A stretch of DNA of 64,000 nucleotides, from contig CANNEE010000018.1 in the NCBI GenBank assembly GCA_947503555.1, positions 46,595-110,594 of the forward strand. Reading direction: 5' to 3'. The DNA is from an uncultured Shewanella sp. Its GTDB lineage: Bacteria > Pseudomonadota > Gammaproteobacteria > Enterobacterales > Shewanellaceae. Below are positions 24,440-36,733 of this stretch, piece after piece (position 1 is the first letter of the stretch; each line of letters starts with the position of its first letter). The position numbers and the translations under genes are program-made. The notes beneath the pieces are model-generated. The model was not told the origin of the DNA and did not search any database. It saw only the letters and a program-made list of their open reading frames with translations.

Positions 24440-25375
24440 TTAATATAGGTAAGGCTCGCCCTTAGGCCGCGTACGTAGGATCTTTAAAAACCACATATAT
24501 TGCTCTGGAAAAGCATTAATGGTCTGCTCCATGGCAGTATTCAGTGCCAAGGCCTCATTTTCTTTGCCTTGCATAGACTCTGGTTCTATTGCTTCTCGAA
24601 TCGTTAAATCAAAATGCTTAGCCTTCATGTTATAGGCCATAGTCACTGGTAACACCTGTGCATTGCCCGCATGGGATAATCTACCGACGACAGGTAAAGT
24701 GGCTTTTTGTGTGGCAAAGAAAGGGGCAAAGACACTTTTCTCTTCACCATGATCTTCATCGGGAAGATAAAAAAAACTATTTCCTTGCTTTAATTCTGCC
24801 AGTAATGCCCTAATTCCGGCCTGCCTTTTATACACCTTACCACCCATGCTGCTACGCATACGATTGCTAAACCAATTAAATAAACCATTCCTATGGGCCT
24901 TTGCCATGGCGACCATGGGCAACTCAAGATTCAGGCGCAAGCCTCCATATTCAATGCCCCATACATGGGGAATTAAAAAAATAATGGCTTGGTTCTGCGC
25001 TCTTACATGATGAACATGCTCAATACCATGTACTTTAACTCGTTGTCGAATTAGCTTTTCTGAACCAAAGACTAATTCTGCTTGAGCCAGTAGCACCACG
25101 ATAAAGTGCTCAACATTCTCTTTAACTAACCCCTCTATCTCTTCTTTAGATTTATCAGGGAAGCAAGCTTTCAAATTTGCTCTTGCAACATTGAGCTGCT
25201 TTGCCGCGATCAGCCTTACCACGACCGCAAGTTTGCGAGCAATCGGGTCCCTAAGCCAAGCAGGCATTATCCCGAACAAAATTAAGATGGCAACGCCAAT
25301 CCAGCTAAGCCAAAACTTGGGGTGTAAAAGAGAAAATTGAAAGGTTGGATCAAAATACTTACTACTGGACGCCAA
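24440..25375 (-). CDS. lpxM: Lipid A biosynthesis late acyltransferase (LpxM/MsbB-like)
   Basis: A 311-residue inner-membrane acyltransferase that adds a secondary fatty acid to Kdo-lipid A. It has an N-terminal membrane helix (about 22-42, WIGVAILILFGIMPAWL), the H-x4-E catalytic dyad in FLIPHVWGIEYGG, and the LpxM-like block YLPDEDHGEEKSVFAPFFAT, in which DEDHG is more typical of LpxM than LpxL. The exact acyl chain and position cannot be read. It stands alone, convergent with the response regulator gene. Confidence 0.85.
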   Translation of the reverse strand: MASSSKYFDPTFQFSLLHPKFWLSWIGVAILILFGIMPAWLRDPIARKLAVVVRLIAAKQLNVARANLKACFPDKSKEEIEGLVKENVEHFIVVLLAQAELVFGSEKLIRQRVKVHGIEHVHHVRAQNQAIIFLIPHVWGIEYGGLRLNLELPMVAMAKAHRNGLFNWFSNRMRSSMGGKVYKRQAGIRALLAELKQGNSFFYLPDEDHGEEKSVFAPFFATQKATLPVVGRLSHAGNAQVLPVTMAYNMKAKHFDLTIREAIEPESMQGKENEALALNTAMEQTINAFPEQYMWFLKILRTRPKGEPYLY

Positions 25376-25572
25376 GGGAAAACCTCAATACCTGACTGAA
25401 ACGTCAAAGCTTGCTACTTGAAAACTCGTTAAAACATGGATTGAAATAACGGAAACATAAAATACCACCCTAGCTATTACGGGAACAAGTAATAGTCTCT
25501 AATGGTTGGCTAGACATTACGCTGTGGAGAAGGTTAACAACACCTCTCTATAACGACAGAGCTGAATATAGC

Positions 25573-25600
25573 AAAGCCACTCAAAACTGAGTGGCTTTAT
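25573..25600 (-). terminator. Terminator of the pheST-ihfA operon
   Basis: Hairpin aaagccactca aaac tgagtggcttt 18 bases after the ihfA stop on the minus strand. The T-tract is short, so efficiency is uncertain. Confidence 0.75.
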
Positions 25601-25617
25601 CTAATTCAGTGCCGCAG

Positions 25618-25914
25618 TTATTTATCCGCGTTGGCCGCTTCAACACGACTTTTCAGCTTTTGCCCAGGACGGAATGTCACTACGCGACGAGCTGAAATAG
25701 GAATGTCTTCGCCTGTTTTTGGGTTCCTTCCCGGTCTTTGATTCTTGTCCCTAAGGTCAAAGTTGCCAAAGCCAGATAACTTGACCTGCTCACCGTTTTC
25801 TAGGGCCGCACGAATTTCTTCGAAAAACGACTCTACCATCTCTTTAGCGACACGCTTATTAATACCCAGCGTTTCAAAAAGATGCTCTGCCATTTCGGCT
25901 TTGGTAAGTGCCAT
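25618..25914 (-). CDS. ihfA: Integration host factor subunit alpha
   Basis: IHF alpha pairs with IhfB to bend DNA sharply in recombination, replication and sigma-54 promoters. The 98-residue product has the HU/IHF fold: start [14 protein letters not shown], the core [25 protein letters not shown] with the intercalating Pro in the [10 protein letters not shown] arm, and [13 protein letters not shown]. It starts three bases after the pheT stop, the conserved pheS-pheT-ihfA order, implying cotranscription and coupling. Confidence 0.97.
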   Translation of the reverse strand: MALTKAEMAEHLFETLGINKRVAKEMVESFFEEIRAALENGEQVKLSGFGNFDLRDKNQRPGRNPKTGEDIPISARRVVTFRPGQKLKSRVEAANADK

Positions 25915-25917
25915 ACT

Positions 25918-28305
25918 TTAATCCCTCAACAATGCGTTGAACTCGGTCTTAAGAGCAGAAACCACTGAATCAACTGTTTCAGCTATCTCTTTTTCTTCAA
26001 GAGTACGAGTGTTGTCTTGTAACGTAAGTGCTATCGCCAAGCTCTTCTTGCCTGGTTCAACACCTTTACCTTGGTATACATCGAACAAGTTTAAGCCAAC
26101 CAACTGATTTTCGCCAACTTTTCTTATCAAATTCATAACATCACTTGCAGCAACACTCTCGTCTACTACCAATGCTATGTCTCGACGATTTGCCGGAAAC
26201 TTAGATACAGCTTGGGCTTGCGGCAAACTAGCTTGCAATAATGCAGCTAATTCAAGTTCGAATACGATCGTTTTTCCATTGAGGCCAAATGGCTTTTCTA
26301 GGCTCGGGTGAAGCGTTCCTATATAGCCAATGACACGATCATTCCTCAATATTTCAGCACATTGCCCTGGGTGCAGTGCTGAATGTTTAGCTTCTTTAAA
26401 GCTAAATTCTGACTCGGAAACTGTCAAGCCGATAATGGCCTCTAAATCTCCTTTAAGATCAAAAAAGTCTACGGTTTTTGACTCCATTGACCAATGTTCA
26501 TCATTTTGATGCCCGGTAATAACCGCACCTAGCATAGCTTCTTGTCTTACACCTGACTCGGCAGCCTCATCAGGAATAAAGCGCAAACCTGTTTCAAACA
26601 GACGAACACGCCCTTGTTGACGGCTTTGGTTATGGGCCACAGCACCTAACAAACCGGTGAACATAGACAAGCGCATCGCCGACATTTCTACCGAAATAGG
26701 ATTTGGCAACACCATAGCTTCAGCGCCTGGGTGTACTCTTTCCTGAAGCTTAGGATCAACAAAACTATAGGTAACTGCTTCTTGGAAACCGCGAGCCACA
26801 AGCATGCTGCGTACACGCTTGAGGCTAATATCAGCTTCTTTATGATCCGACATTTTCAGCGCAGCAACAGGCGCAATATTTGGAATATTGTTATAGCCAT
26901 AGATACGCGCGACTTCTTCAATTAAGTCTTCTTCTATTGCCATATCAAAACGATAGGTCGCAGTCGTCACCAACCATTGACCTTCTTGGGTTTCAACTTT
27001 AAAACCTAGACGCTCAAGGATCTCAACCACATCTTGATCTCTAATTACATGGCCAAGTAGCTTATCTAGCTTAGTGCGACGCAGTACAATTTGATTTGCA
27101 GTTGGAATATGTTCATCTGACTTAGCTTCAACAACTGGCGCGGCTTCACCACCACAGATATCAAGCACAAGACGTGTAGCTCTATCCATCACCTTATGTT
27201 GCAGCTCAGGGTCAACACCACGCTCAAAACGGTGAGAAGCATCTGTATGCAAACCTAGACGACGTGCTTTGCCCATAATCGCAAGCGGTGCAAAGAAAGC
27301 ACACTCAAGTAAAATATCTTGGGTATCAGTAGTCACACCAGAGGCTTCACCACCGAAGACACCAGCAAGCGCCAGTGGCTTAGCATCATCTGCAATCAGC
27401 AACGTATCTGAAGGGACGGTAATTTCATTACCATCGAGTAACGTCAGTTTCTCTTTACCATCGGCTAAACGAACATGGATGTCGCCTTCCAGCGCAGACA
27501 AATCGAATGCGTGCATAGGCTGACCAAATTCAATCAGTACATAGTTGGTGATATCAACGATAGGATCGATTGAGCGAATACCACTGCGACGCAGCTTCTC
27601 TTGCATCCATAGCGGCGTTGGCGCTTTAACATTGACATTCTTAACGACACGACCAAGATAGCGAGGACAAGACTCAGGCGCATCTAGAATGATTGAAACC
27701 TTATCATCAATGCTTGGGGTGACTGATTCCCAAGTTGGCTCTTGCGTATTAATACGGTTAAGCACACCAACTTCACGGGCCAAACCTATCATTCCTAAGC
27801 AGTCAGCACGGTTAGCAGTAAGGTCGACATCGATTATCGCATCATCAAGATCCAGATACTCGCGTACATCTTTGCCAAGAGGCGCATCTTGTGGCAATTC
27901 AATAATGCCATCACTTTCAATATCAATACCTAGCTCGCTGTATGAACACAGCATGCCCATTGAAGGTTGACCACGTAATTTGGCTTTCTTAATTTTGAAG
28001 TTACCAGGTAGTACAGCGCCTACCATAGCAACGGCCACTTTTAAGCCCTGACGACAGTTAGGTGCACCACAAACAATATCGATAAGCTCTTGTTCGCCGA
28101 CACTGATTTTAGTGACGCGTAACTTGTCTGCGTCAGGATGCTGGCCACATTCAACCACCTCACCTACCACAACACCGGTAAACTCAGCAGCAACACCGTC
28201 AACACCATCAACTTCTAGACCAGCCATGGTAATTTGGTGGGATAACTCATCACGGCTAATGCTAGGGTTCACCCACTCACGAAGCCAAGATTCACTAAAT
28301 TTCAT
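25918..28305 (-). CDS. pheT: Phenylalanine--tRNA ligase beta subunit
   Basis: Beta chain of the alpha2-beta2 enzyme that charges tRNA-Phe. The 795-residue product shows the N-terminal OB-fold tRNA-binding domain ([23 protein letters not shown] split over 45-70), the B3/B4 editing domain, the B5 domain, the catalytic-like core, and the C-terminal FDX-ACB anticodon-binding domain ([18 protein letters not shown] near 700). Length equals the E. coli protein. It starts 15 bases after pheS and is followed at once by ihfA. Confidence 0.97.
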   Translation of the reverse strand: MKFSESWLREWVNPSISRDELSHQITMAGLEVDGVDGVAAEFTGVVVGEVVECGQHPDADKLRVTKISVGEQELIDIVCGAPNCRQGLKVAVAMVGAVLPGNFKIKKAKLRGQPSMGMLCSYSELGIDIESDGIIELPQDAPLGKDVREYLDLDDAIIDVDLTANRADCLGMIGLAREVGVLNRINTQEPTWESVTPSIDDKVSIILDAPESCPRYLGRVVKNVNVKAPTPLWMQEKLRRSGIRSIDPIVDITNYVLIEFGQPMHAFDLSALEGDIHVRLADGKEKLTLLDGNEITVPSDTLLIADDAKPLALAGVFGGEASGVTTDTQDILLECAFFAPLAIMGKARRLGLHTDASHRFERGVDPELQHKVMDRATRLVLDICGGEAAPVVEAKSDEHIPTANQIVLRRTKLDKLLGHVIRDQDVVEILERLGFKVETQEGQWLVTTATYRFDMAIEEDLIEEVARIYGYNNIPNIAPVAALKMSDHKEADISLKRVRSMLVARGFQEAVTYSFVDPKLQERVHPGAEAMVLPNPISVEMSAMRLSMFTGLLGAVAHNQSRQQGRVRLFETGLRFIPDEAAESGVRQEAMLGAVITGHQNDEHWSMESKTVDFFDLKGDLEAIIGLTVSESEFSFKEAKHSALHPGQCAEILRNDRVIGYIGTLHPSLEKPFGLNGKTIVFELELAALLQASLPQAQAVSKFPANRRDIALVVDESVAASDVMNLIRKVGENQLVGLNLFDVYQGKGVEPGKKSLAIALTLQDNTRTLEEKEIAETVDSVVSALKTEFNALLRD

Positions 28306-28320
28306 TGTATTTTTGCTCCG

Positions 28321-29818
<1,498 letters not shown>

Positions 29819-31309
29819 ATGAAAGAAGTTAAATTTCGCTGGGTAGATCAGTTCCTTATCCATATGACGCTCAAGACAAAATTTGCGATCATGTCTATCG
29901 TCCCAATTGTGACGCTGATCGTCCTGACTTGGATGCTTAATATCAATTTTCAGAGTCAAGTAACAAAAACTCAACAAAACATATTAGTGACGGAAAACAA
30001 CAAAGTCGCTCAAGTTCTGGACACGGCTTACAAGCAACTCGATGAAAGTAAACAACAAAATTTTGTAAATCAATTGCCGAGTCATATCCGTTTGATTCCT
30101 GTTAATCAGCTGGCATCGGATGCTGCTCGCGCAGCCCGTCAAGGCGGTGGGTTCGTAGCTGAATCAAATCAAGTCGTCAGCGCAGTTAAGTTCAATAACT
30201 TAGTCTTGGTTTCTAACGCGGAGAATCAACAAGCATCGAGCGATAGCTTGTATCTCTATTTGATATTAGGAAGCATGATTTTAGTCATACTGATCACGGC
30301 CTACTATATCTCTACCTTTGTCGGCGGGGCGCTTTATACCAATGTCATGGCACTAAAACGAGCTGCGGACGGTGATCTTACTGGTCGCCTCAACTTCTTT
30401 GAAGTTAAAGATGAGTTCAGTGTACTAGCAATTAGTATCGATACCTTGGTCGAGCGTCAACATAACTTAGTGACGCTGATATCCCAAGCCACAACCCAAA
30501 TTCGCGAAGTCATCCAATCATTTAGAAGCAATGCTCAACAAGGGCAAGCTCTTGCCGCTAATCAAAGGGAACACCTTGACTCTCTAGCAACTGCGATGGA
30601 AGAGATGACAGCTGCAGTTAAGGAAGTGTCTCGTAATGCTGAGCAGTCGTCGAGTGAAACGCAAGAAGCTAATAACCAAGTGGAAGCTGGCTCTAAAGAT
30701 ATTGAACAAACAGTAAGTGCTATTGGCGTATTGTCAGATGACATTGCTAATGCAGCAGAAGCGGTCACTGCACTTAACGATAATGCCAGCAAGATTGATG
30801 AAGTGGTCACCACCATTAACGCAATTTCTGAGCAAACTAACCTCCTTGCGCTTAACGCCGCAATTGAAGCTGCTCGTGCCGGTGAACAAGGTCGTGGTTT
30901 CGCAGTTGTCGCCGACGAAGTTCGTACCCTTGCAGGAAGAACCCAGACAGCAACCGTTGAGATTAAGACTATGATCGAAGCGTTGCAATCTGGCAGCCGA
31001 GAGCTCACACAAGTCATGGCTCGCACAGTTGAACAAGCAGAGGAAGGTAAGCGCCACGTATTACAAACAGGTGAAGATCTTGCTTCTATTGCTCATCACA
31101 GCAATACCGTATTTGAAATGAGTGCCCAAATAGCCACATCAGCTGAGGAGCAGTCAGCGGTCGCCAATGAGATAGCGACAAACCTTATGGAGATACGCAA
31201 TCAATCCCATGATGTTGAACAATCAGCAAATCAATCTGTTTCTGGTTGTGATGAACTGCATGCAACAGCGGAGCAGTTAGATCAACTATTGGTTGGGCTA
31301 AAAGTATAA
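29819..31309 (+). CDS. Methyl-accepting chemotaxis protein
   Basis: A 496-residue transmembrane chemoreceptor. Two membrane helices (about 21-40 and 145-166) bracket a small periplasmic domain of only about 100 residues, then a HAMP-type linker and a long cytoplasmic coiled coil with the highly conserved hairpin tip [19 protein letters not shown] at about 337-355, where CheA and CheW bind. The ligand domain is too short for a Cache module and is not recognised. The upstream sigma-28-like promoter ties expression to the flagellar regulon. A terminator follows. Confidence 0.94.
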   Translation: MKEVKFRWVDQFLIHMTLKTKFAIMSIVPIVTLIVLTWMLNINFQSQVTKTQQNILVTENNKVAQVLDTAYKQLDESKQQNFVNQLPSHIRLIPVNQLASDAARAARQGGGFVAESNQVVSAVKFNNLVLVSNAENQQASSDSLYLYLILGSMILVILITAYYISTFVGGALYTNVMALKRAADGDLTGRLNFFEVKDEFSVLAISIDTLVERQHNLVTLISQATTQIREVIQSFRSNAQQGQALAANQREHLDSLATAMEEMTAAVKEVSRNAEQSSSETQEANNQVEAGSKDIEQTVSAIGVLSDDIANAAEAVTALNDNASKIDEVVTTINAISEQTNLLALNAAIEAARAGEQGRGFAVVADEVRTLAGRTQTATVEIKTMIEALQSGSRELTQVMARTVEQAEEGKRHVLQTGEDLASIAHHSNTVFEMSAQIATSAEEQSAVANEIATNLMEIRNQSHDVEQSANQSVSGCDELHATAEQLDQLLVGLKV

Positions 31310-31326
31310 TATTTTCAACACATTGA

Positions 31327-31350
31327 AAAGGCGCTCTGTGCGCCTTTTTT
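31327..31350 (+). terminator. Terminator of the chemoreceptor gene
   Basis: Hairpin aaaggcgc tctgt gcgccttt with a following T-run, 17 bases after the stop codon. Confidence 0.9.
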
Positions 31351-31436
31351 ATTTTGAGAACAAAGTACGAGCAAAGTGCTAGTAAACCTGTTATAACACT
31401 AAAGTCTTTATTAATTAGGAAAGGGTCTTGTGATTT

Positions 31437-34055
31437 ATGACAATGGAAGCCAATCATAATGCCACTTCTAGCCCTTTAAAATGGACCCAAAGCTTACCCG
31501 TCAAATTCGGTCTGATCCAAGTTTTCACAGCCTGTTTTATCATTCTATGTACTTTTTTAGTACTACTCAGTATTCAGCAAGAGCAGCTACTGCAGCAACA
31601 AACTGCACTGAATAAAAGCAACGGCCAAGTCGTTGTGGCAAAGTTACAGGAAGTCACTTCTCAAGTTGATGGGCTGGTCAACTCTATCGCAAATCTTGGG
31701 CAGCTTTATCGTTATGATAACCAACAACTGGCTAGCTCTATTCCTACCATACTCAATTTAGAGAGCCAAAAGTCGTTAATTGCCGGTGGCGGAATTTGGC
31801 CCGAGCCTGGGGCGTTTGATAAAACCAAGCATAGGAATAGCTTGTTCTGGGCAAGAAACACAGAACACAAATTAATTCAGGTCAATGATTACAACAGTGA
31901 GTTAAGTTCCGGCTATCACTTAGAGTCTTGGTATCGACCCACACGTTTTTACTCAAGAGGTCGCACACTCTGGTCTGAATCCTATATGGATCCTCACACT
32001 AAAACCGCCATGGTGACAACATCTGTACCTATGTGGATGGATCATGAGTTTGTCGGTGCAGCAACCGTCGATTTAAGCTTAGCCAATCTAAGCAATTTTC
32101 TTAAAAAAGCCCTTTATGGCACTCCTGGGTATGTAATGGCTTTGGATCCCTATAATCAACTGATCAGCTATCCTGACGAGAAAAAGTTATTTTCAACAAA
32201 TAGTAAAGGAGAGCTTGAGTTTATCCCTTTTGAACAGTTTGCATCGCAATATAACTATTATCTGCCTATATTAAATCAGCTAAATGAAGCAGATAAGCGC
32301 TTCATTCAACAGGCTACTCAGCAAAGAGTATTCACTAAGGAGCAGATTGACAGTTTACAGCTAGCAGATAATCGACGCGAAATGTTGACTGCCATTATTA
32401 ATAATGGTGCTCGAGGTTGGCCGCAAACAGCACAACATCTATTTTCCCACCAAGTGAGCTTAGACCCTCTTCTTAACGAAGCGGCATTAGTATCAGTATT
32501 TTTAATGCCTAACACCTATTGGAAGATTATCGTCGTTAGTCCGCTTTCGACTTTACAAAATCAGGCCACCATCATTGCTGGGAAGGTAGGGACATCCTTA
32601 CTGCTGATGCAACTAATCGCCCTACTCCTACTATTTACCATTCAGCATAGGCTCTTCATTCGTCCTATCAGCCAGATGGTTACCGCCCTTAAACACAAAA
32701 GCCTGAACAAGCTAGAGCTAGACGCCAAAGAGAGAAATGACGAGATAGGTATATTAGCTAAGGCCTTCATCTATCGAAATGAGCAATTGGAAATTGCCAT
32801 GGCCAGTGTCGATGCCAGTAACCTTGCCTTAGAACAACAATTAGAAGTGCAACAATCGGCTCAAATAGAACTGCAACTCAATAAAGATAAGTTAAACACC
32901 TTGCTAAACTCTTCCCAGTGTTTAATTTATCTTAAAGATATTCAAGGTCGCTATACCTTAGTTAACGATAGATTCTGTGAAACCATAGGCATAGAGCGTC
33001 ATAGACTGATAGGCTCATCGGATAGAGAAGTATTCTCCAGTGAGCTGACACAAAAACTAAATGAAAGCGAGCGCCGCTTATTGGACAACGAGCAAGCCCT
33101 TTACCTAGAAGAGTGGCTACCAACCCCCCATGGCCAAGAGTGCTACTTATTCAATAAATTCGTAATTAAAGGTAGTGAAGATCAGATCACAGCGATTGGT
33201 GGCATCGCCGTCAGCATTGACTCTAAGAAGCGACAAGAAATTGAACAAATCAAACAAAATCAAAGTATTTCCGCCGAAAACCAATATCTTCATAAGCTCT
33301 CAGAACAAGCTCAAGCCGCTGCCGATAAACTCAAGACGGAGCACGCCAAACTAAAAGAGCAAGTAGTCAGGTTCGAGCAGTTAAAACAGGTCACAGAGCA
33401 AACACATCTCTTAGTGCAGAGTATTCTTACTGATTTAATCAAAGACTATACGCTGCAACAGGATAAAATTGTTGCCGATATCTGTTTACTCGACAACCAA
33501 TCGAGGCTTGATAAAGAAAAATTCAACCGACATAGGGAAGAGTTAGTTGCACAAGCAGAGCGTCTTCGCACTATGTCAGCCCTAATATCTAAAGAACAAG
33601 GCACAGTTAAGCCCGTCAATTTAGCTCTGTTCTTAGCTCAGCTATCCGCAATCTTACACCCAAGCCTCAACGCGAAAGAGGTCAATTTAACTTGTCATTG
33701 CGATGAGCGTATTATGGTCAATATTAATACTTGGAATCTGTTTCTATTTATCTACACCTATGTCAATAATCTACTAAGTCATGCCTTTATCGGTGCCGAT
33801 AATCGTCAAGTCAGTATCCAAGCCAGCCAGGATGATGCAGAACACATCTCGTTGATAATCCAAGATAATGGGATTGGAATGCCTTCACATCAGCTCAAGC
33901 AATTAGAAGCGCTATTTCATCAAGGAAATTGTGATGGGCGCCTTAGCCAAATGAAAATTTGGGTGGAGGAGATCCTACAAGGAGATTTCTCCCTTGAAAG
34001 TCAGCAAGGTCTAGGAACTCACGTGCTATGCCATATTCCAATCTCGCCCAAGTAA
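31437..34055 (+). CDS. Membrane sensor with PAS and degenerate histidine-kinase-like ATPase domain
   Basis: An 872-residue inner-membrane signalling protein. Visible parts: membrane helix at about 25-46, a large periplasmic dCache-like domain (about 50-380, with WYRPTRFYSRGRTLWSESY), second helix at about 384-406, a HAMP-like linker (RPISQMVTALKHK ... NDEIGILAKAF), a PAS domain near 490-600 (LIYLKDIQGRYTLVNDRF), a long coiled coil, and a C-terminal HATPase-like domain with an N-box-like YVNNLLSHAF (about 775) and G-boxes DNGIGMP (about 808) and GLGTH. No HE/D-x-R-TP phospho-acceptor motif precedes the ATPase domain. No response regulator is adjacent. Confidence 0.78.
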   Translation: MTMEANHNATSSPLKWTQSLPVKFGLIQVFTACFIILCTFLVLLSIQQEQLLQQQTALNKSNGQVVVAKLQEVTSQVDGLVNSIANLGQLYRYDNQQLASSIPTILNLESQKSLIAGGGIWPEPGAFDKTKHRNSLFWARNTEHKLIQVNDYNSELSSGYHLESWYRPTRFYSRGRTLWSESYMDPHTKTAMVTTSVPMWMDHEFVGAATVDLSLANLSNFLKKALYGTPGYVMALDPYNQLISYPDEKKLFSTNSKGELEFIPFEQFASQYNYYLPILNQLNEADKRFIQQATQQRVFTKEQIDSLQLADNRREMLTAIINNGARGWPQTAQHLFSHQVSLDPLLNEAALVSVFLMPNTYWKIIVVSPLSTLQNQATIIAGKVGTSLLLMQLIALLLLFTIQHRLFIRPISQMVTALKHKSLNKLELDAKERNDEIGILAKAFIYRNEQLEIAMASVDASNLALEQQLEVQQSAQIELQLNKDKLNTLLNSSQCLIYLKDIQGRYTLVNDRFCETIGIERHRLIGSSDREVFSSELTQKLNESERRLLDNEQALYLEEWLPTPHGQECYLFNKFVIKGSEDQITAIGGIAVSIDSKKRQEIEQIKQNQSISAENQYLHKLSEQAQAAADKLKTEHAKLKEQVVRFEQLKQVTEQTHLLVQSILTDLIKDYTLQQDKIVADICLLDNQSRLDKEKFNRHREELVAQAERLRTMSALISKEQGTVKPVNLALFLAQLSAILHPSLNAKEVNLTCHCDERIMVNINTWNLFLFIYTYVNNLLSHAFIGADNRQVSIQASQDDAEHISLIIQDNGIGMPSHQLKQLEALFHQGNCDGRLSQMKIWVEEILQGDFSLESQQGLGTHVLCHIPISPK

Positions 34056-34276
34056 ACGCCGATGTAGCTAAATAAGCTCGGCCCAAGATAAGTAGCACGG
34101 CTCAAAAACGCTATTTTTGCGCTTTTCTGTTCTAGTTTTACTTGCAATAGGTCAGCTATTAACGCCTAAAACGGCCTTGATTAGCACTACAAATCGCAAT
34201 ATTGAGGACTGAATATATGAAGTAATATAAATATCAAGAGATTGCAGCACTTATTACCCCGAATTGAAGTTAATAT

Positions 34277-35878
34277 TTAGCATAGTTGAACCTGGTTTCG
34301 CCCTTGGACTTTGGCCTTATAGAGCGCTTCATCGGACTTCTTTAACGCTCGCTCCAAATCATCTTCACCGTTTACAGAAGCCACCCCTATACTCACAGTC
34401 AGATGAAACCAATCATTCTGATAAGAAAAAAGGTGCTCTTCTACCTCTTTGCGGATCCGCTCAGCAAGGTGCTGACTATCTTGAAGACTCTTCTCGACAC
34501 AAATAACAATAAACTCTTCTCCCCCTGTACGACAGGGAGTATCTGCTGAGCGAACATTGGCGCGCAGAATATCCGCTATTCCCTTAAGAGCCTCATCTCC
34601 GGCTGCGTGGCCTAATGAGTCATTCACTTTCTTAAAGAAATCAACGTCAATATAAACTAAAGATAAAACCAAGTTATTGCGTTTAGCGATAGCTAAGGTC
34701 CGTCCAACCTCTTCTAAAAAGTGGCGCCGATTAGCAAGGCCTGTCAGCGGATCGGTTCTTGCTTCTTTCTCTGCCGCCTCATTAGCCCTAATCAAGTCTT
34801 GGGTACGCTGACGTACAATCAATTTGAGTCGAGAATTATGTAGAAGCAGCAAACCTGCGATAGTCAACGCAAAAAATAGTGCTAATGCTTTGGCGTTCTT
34901 ATCGATAAATTGTGATAACCGACTCTGATTTTTGCTTTGATATAAAAAGCCCGATAAATCTATACTACCTGGCTGTAACTCACCTGCTGCCTGAAGTAAT
35001 TTCCCTATCTCTAACCAGCGAGTTTCATTCATATAACCAATTGGGACTATGTCAGAGTAAATCAGTTTGACAAGTTCTTGTGCTTCAAACTGAAGCTGCT
35101 CGCGGCTCTTATTTTGGCTATTATATTTAGTCAAAATAAGATCAACTGTTTCATCGATATTATCTATCGCATACTGCCAGCCTTTAATCGTCGCTTCCCT
35201 AAAATCCTTAACCTGCTGCGGGTCTCGATCCAATTTACGTTGACTGGTCAGTAAGATATCACCATAGAAATCTACGCCAAATTTAGTTGGCTTAAAACTA
35301 TAAAACCCTGTGTTAGTTCGATTAAGTAAGAAAGGCTCATTGGTAGAGTAACCATTATAGGCATCAATTTTTCCATCAATAAAACCAGTAAGCGACTGAT
35401 TGCTAGGAATAAGGTCGATATCATCTAACTCTAAACCAGCCCTATCTAGCATAGCCACAATTTCGGCGTTCATTACGCCCCGGCTGAGCATGACTTTCTT
35501 GCCCTTAAGCTCGGATAATTCAGGATAACGACTAATAAGTACTGAAGGCGAATGTTGATAAATTGCCGCTAATGCCACCAAAGGCACATCATTAAATCGA
35601 TAAACCAAAGCGCCAACACCACCTACGGCATAATCGACATGCCCAAGAATAAGCCTGTCTATCGGAGTCGGGCCAGGCGTTCTCTCGAGTAAGGTCACTT
35701 GAAGCGACTTGTCTTGATAATAACCTTGCTCTATTGCCGCATAATAACCAGCAAACTGAAACTGATGTCGCCACTTTAATTGTACAGTGACTTTATTTTT
35801 CGCATCACTGGACTCCGCAGAGACTAGCGGTACAGACAATACTAAGATTAAGCCTATTATCACCCACTTCCATTTCAT
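34277..35878 (-). CDS. Periplasmic NMT1/THI5-like sensor fused to a diguanylate cyclase
   Basis: A 533-residue fusion. A signal sequence (1-21, ending LVSAES) is followed by an NMT1/THI5-like substrate-binding domain (about 28-305; KWRHQFQFAGYYAAIEQGYY is typical), a membrane helix at 331-347, a short coiled coil and a GGDEF domain. The active-site motif is GGEEF (452-456), a catalytically competent variant, preceded at 443-446 by RSAD, the canonical RxxD inhibitory site spaced five residues away. It probably makes c-di-GMP in response to a periplasmic small molecule. The ATG with GGAG upstream is chosen over a TTG five codons earlier. Confidence 0.88.
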   Translation of the reverse strand: MKWKWVIIGLILVLSVPLVSAESSDAKNKVTVQLKWRHQFQFAGYYAAIEQGYYQDKSLQVTLLERTPGPTPIDRLILGHVDYAVGGVGALVYRFNDVPLVALAAIYQHSPSVLISRYPELSELKGKKVMLSRGVMNAEIVAMLDRAGLELDDIDLIPSNQSLTGFIDGKIDAYNGYSTNEPFLLNRTNTGFYSFKPTKFGVDFYGDILLTSQRKLDRDPQQVKDFREATIKGWQYAIDNIDETVDLILTKYNSQNKSREQLQFEAQELVKLIYSDIVPIGYMNETRWLEIGKLLQAAGELQPGSIDLSGFLYQSKNQSRLSQFIDKNAKALALFFALTIAGLLLLHNSRLKLIVRQRTQDLIRANEAAEKEARTDPLTGLANRRHFLEEVGRTLAIAKRNNLVLSLVYIDVDFFKKVNDSLGHAAGDEALKGIADILRANVRSADTPCRTGGEEFIVICVEKSLQDSQHLAERIRKEVEEHLFSYQNDWFHLTVSIGVASVNGEDDLERALKKSDEALYKAKVQGRNQVQLC

Positions 35879-36051
35879 AGCAGCCAACTCCAATAAGCGC
35901 CTTTAGCTGTTTGATAATCCAACCTTAGTCTATTATAGGTGTCTTAGGTAATATTTCGAACATTGTTTTGGCTATAACACCTTATTCTATAAATAAATTA
36001 ATTTTTCTTTTAGCTTATCCCAATAGGATTATTTTTACACCCAAACACTTA

Positions 36052-36720
36052 TCAAACCGCCGACTCGCTGGCAAGCACTGCGGCCTTCACCACATACCTT
36101 AGCTGAGCGCCCCCTGTGATTTGATTAAAGGGATAGCAGGTAATTAACGTTAACTGCTCCTTTGATGTCTGAGCCATTACATCCACCTCACTTTGGTGCA
36201 CTACGGTCAACGACTCCACTCGATAAGCAAGCTTACGCCCGCTGCTGTTTACAACATTAATCACTTGTCCCTTTTGTAAATTCTGTAAGATAGAGAAATG
36301 AGTATCTCTATGCCCTGCTATCACTGTATTACCAACTTCACCAGGGCGAGCTCCACTGAGAACCATCGCGGGTCCAAAGGCCAGGTTACGCCCACTTGCT
36401 CCCGCTAAAATATAAAGTGTGGCCTTGTCATCAACTCCCTTACTATTGTCAGACAAATCAATGTCCATCTGAGCGATAGGATGGGTATCAGCCCAAGGCC
36501 AAGGCTTATGGGGTAAATTATCTTGTAAGGTTTTCTCCCATGCCTGTTCAATTAAAAACTGTGCAAAATGTGCCTTTGCCTGCATATAGCCTCCTTTTAC
36601 TATTAATATCAATCCCATGAATATCAAGGCTCTTAAAAACACTCGATATGCCTTTACTGACAAAGAGCGTAGAGTGCGATGCTCTTTGCAAAGAGCGTCA
36701 TTTAACAATAGCCCTGTCAC
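36052..36720 (-). CDS. Class GN sortase
   Basis: A Gram-negative sortase of 222 residues that should cut and transpeptidate the LPxT-type signal of the protein encoded just upstream. One N-terminal membrane helix (about 27-44) anchors it with the catalytic domain outside the cytoplasm. Catalytic residues are visible: His137 in VIAGHRDTHF, Cys195 in TLITCYPF and Arg208 in AQLRYVV. A GTG start preceded by AAGGAGA is used. It begins 13 bases after the substrate gene, so substrate and enzyme form one operon within a Pds locus. Confidence 0.92.
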   Translation of the reverse strand: MTGLLLNDALCKEHRTLRSLSVKAYRVFLRALIFMGLILIVKGGYMQAKAHFAQFLIEQAWEKTLQDNLPHKPWPWADTHPIAQMDIDLSDNSKGVDDKATLYILAGASGRNLAFGPAMVLSGARPGEVGNTVIAGHRDTHFSILQNLQKGQVINVVNSSGRKLAYRVESLTVVHQSEVDVMAQTSKEQLTLITCYPFNQITGGAQLRYVVKAAVLASESAV

Positions 36721-36733
36721 AATCTCTTTCTCC

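Noticed and set aside
30562-31026. 154-codon minus-strand frame inside the chemoreceptor gene
   Set aside because: Ser/Ala-rich shadow of the repetitive coiled-coil coding sequence; no initiation signal.
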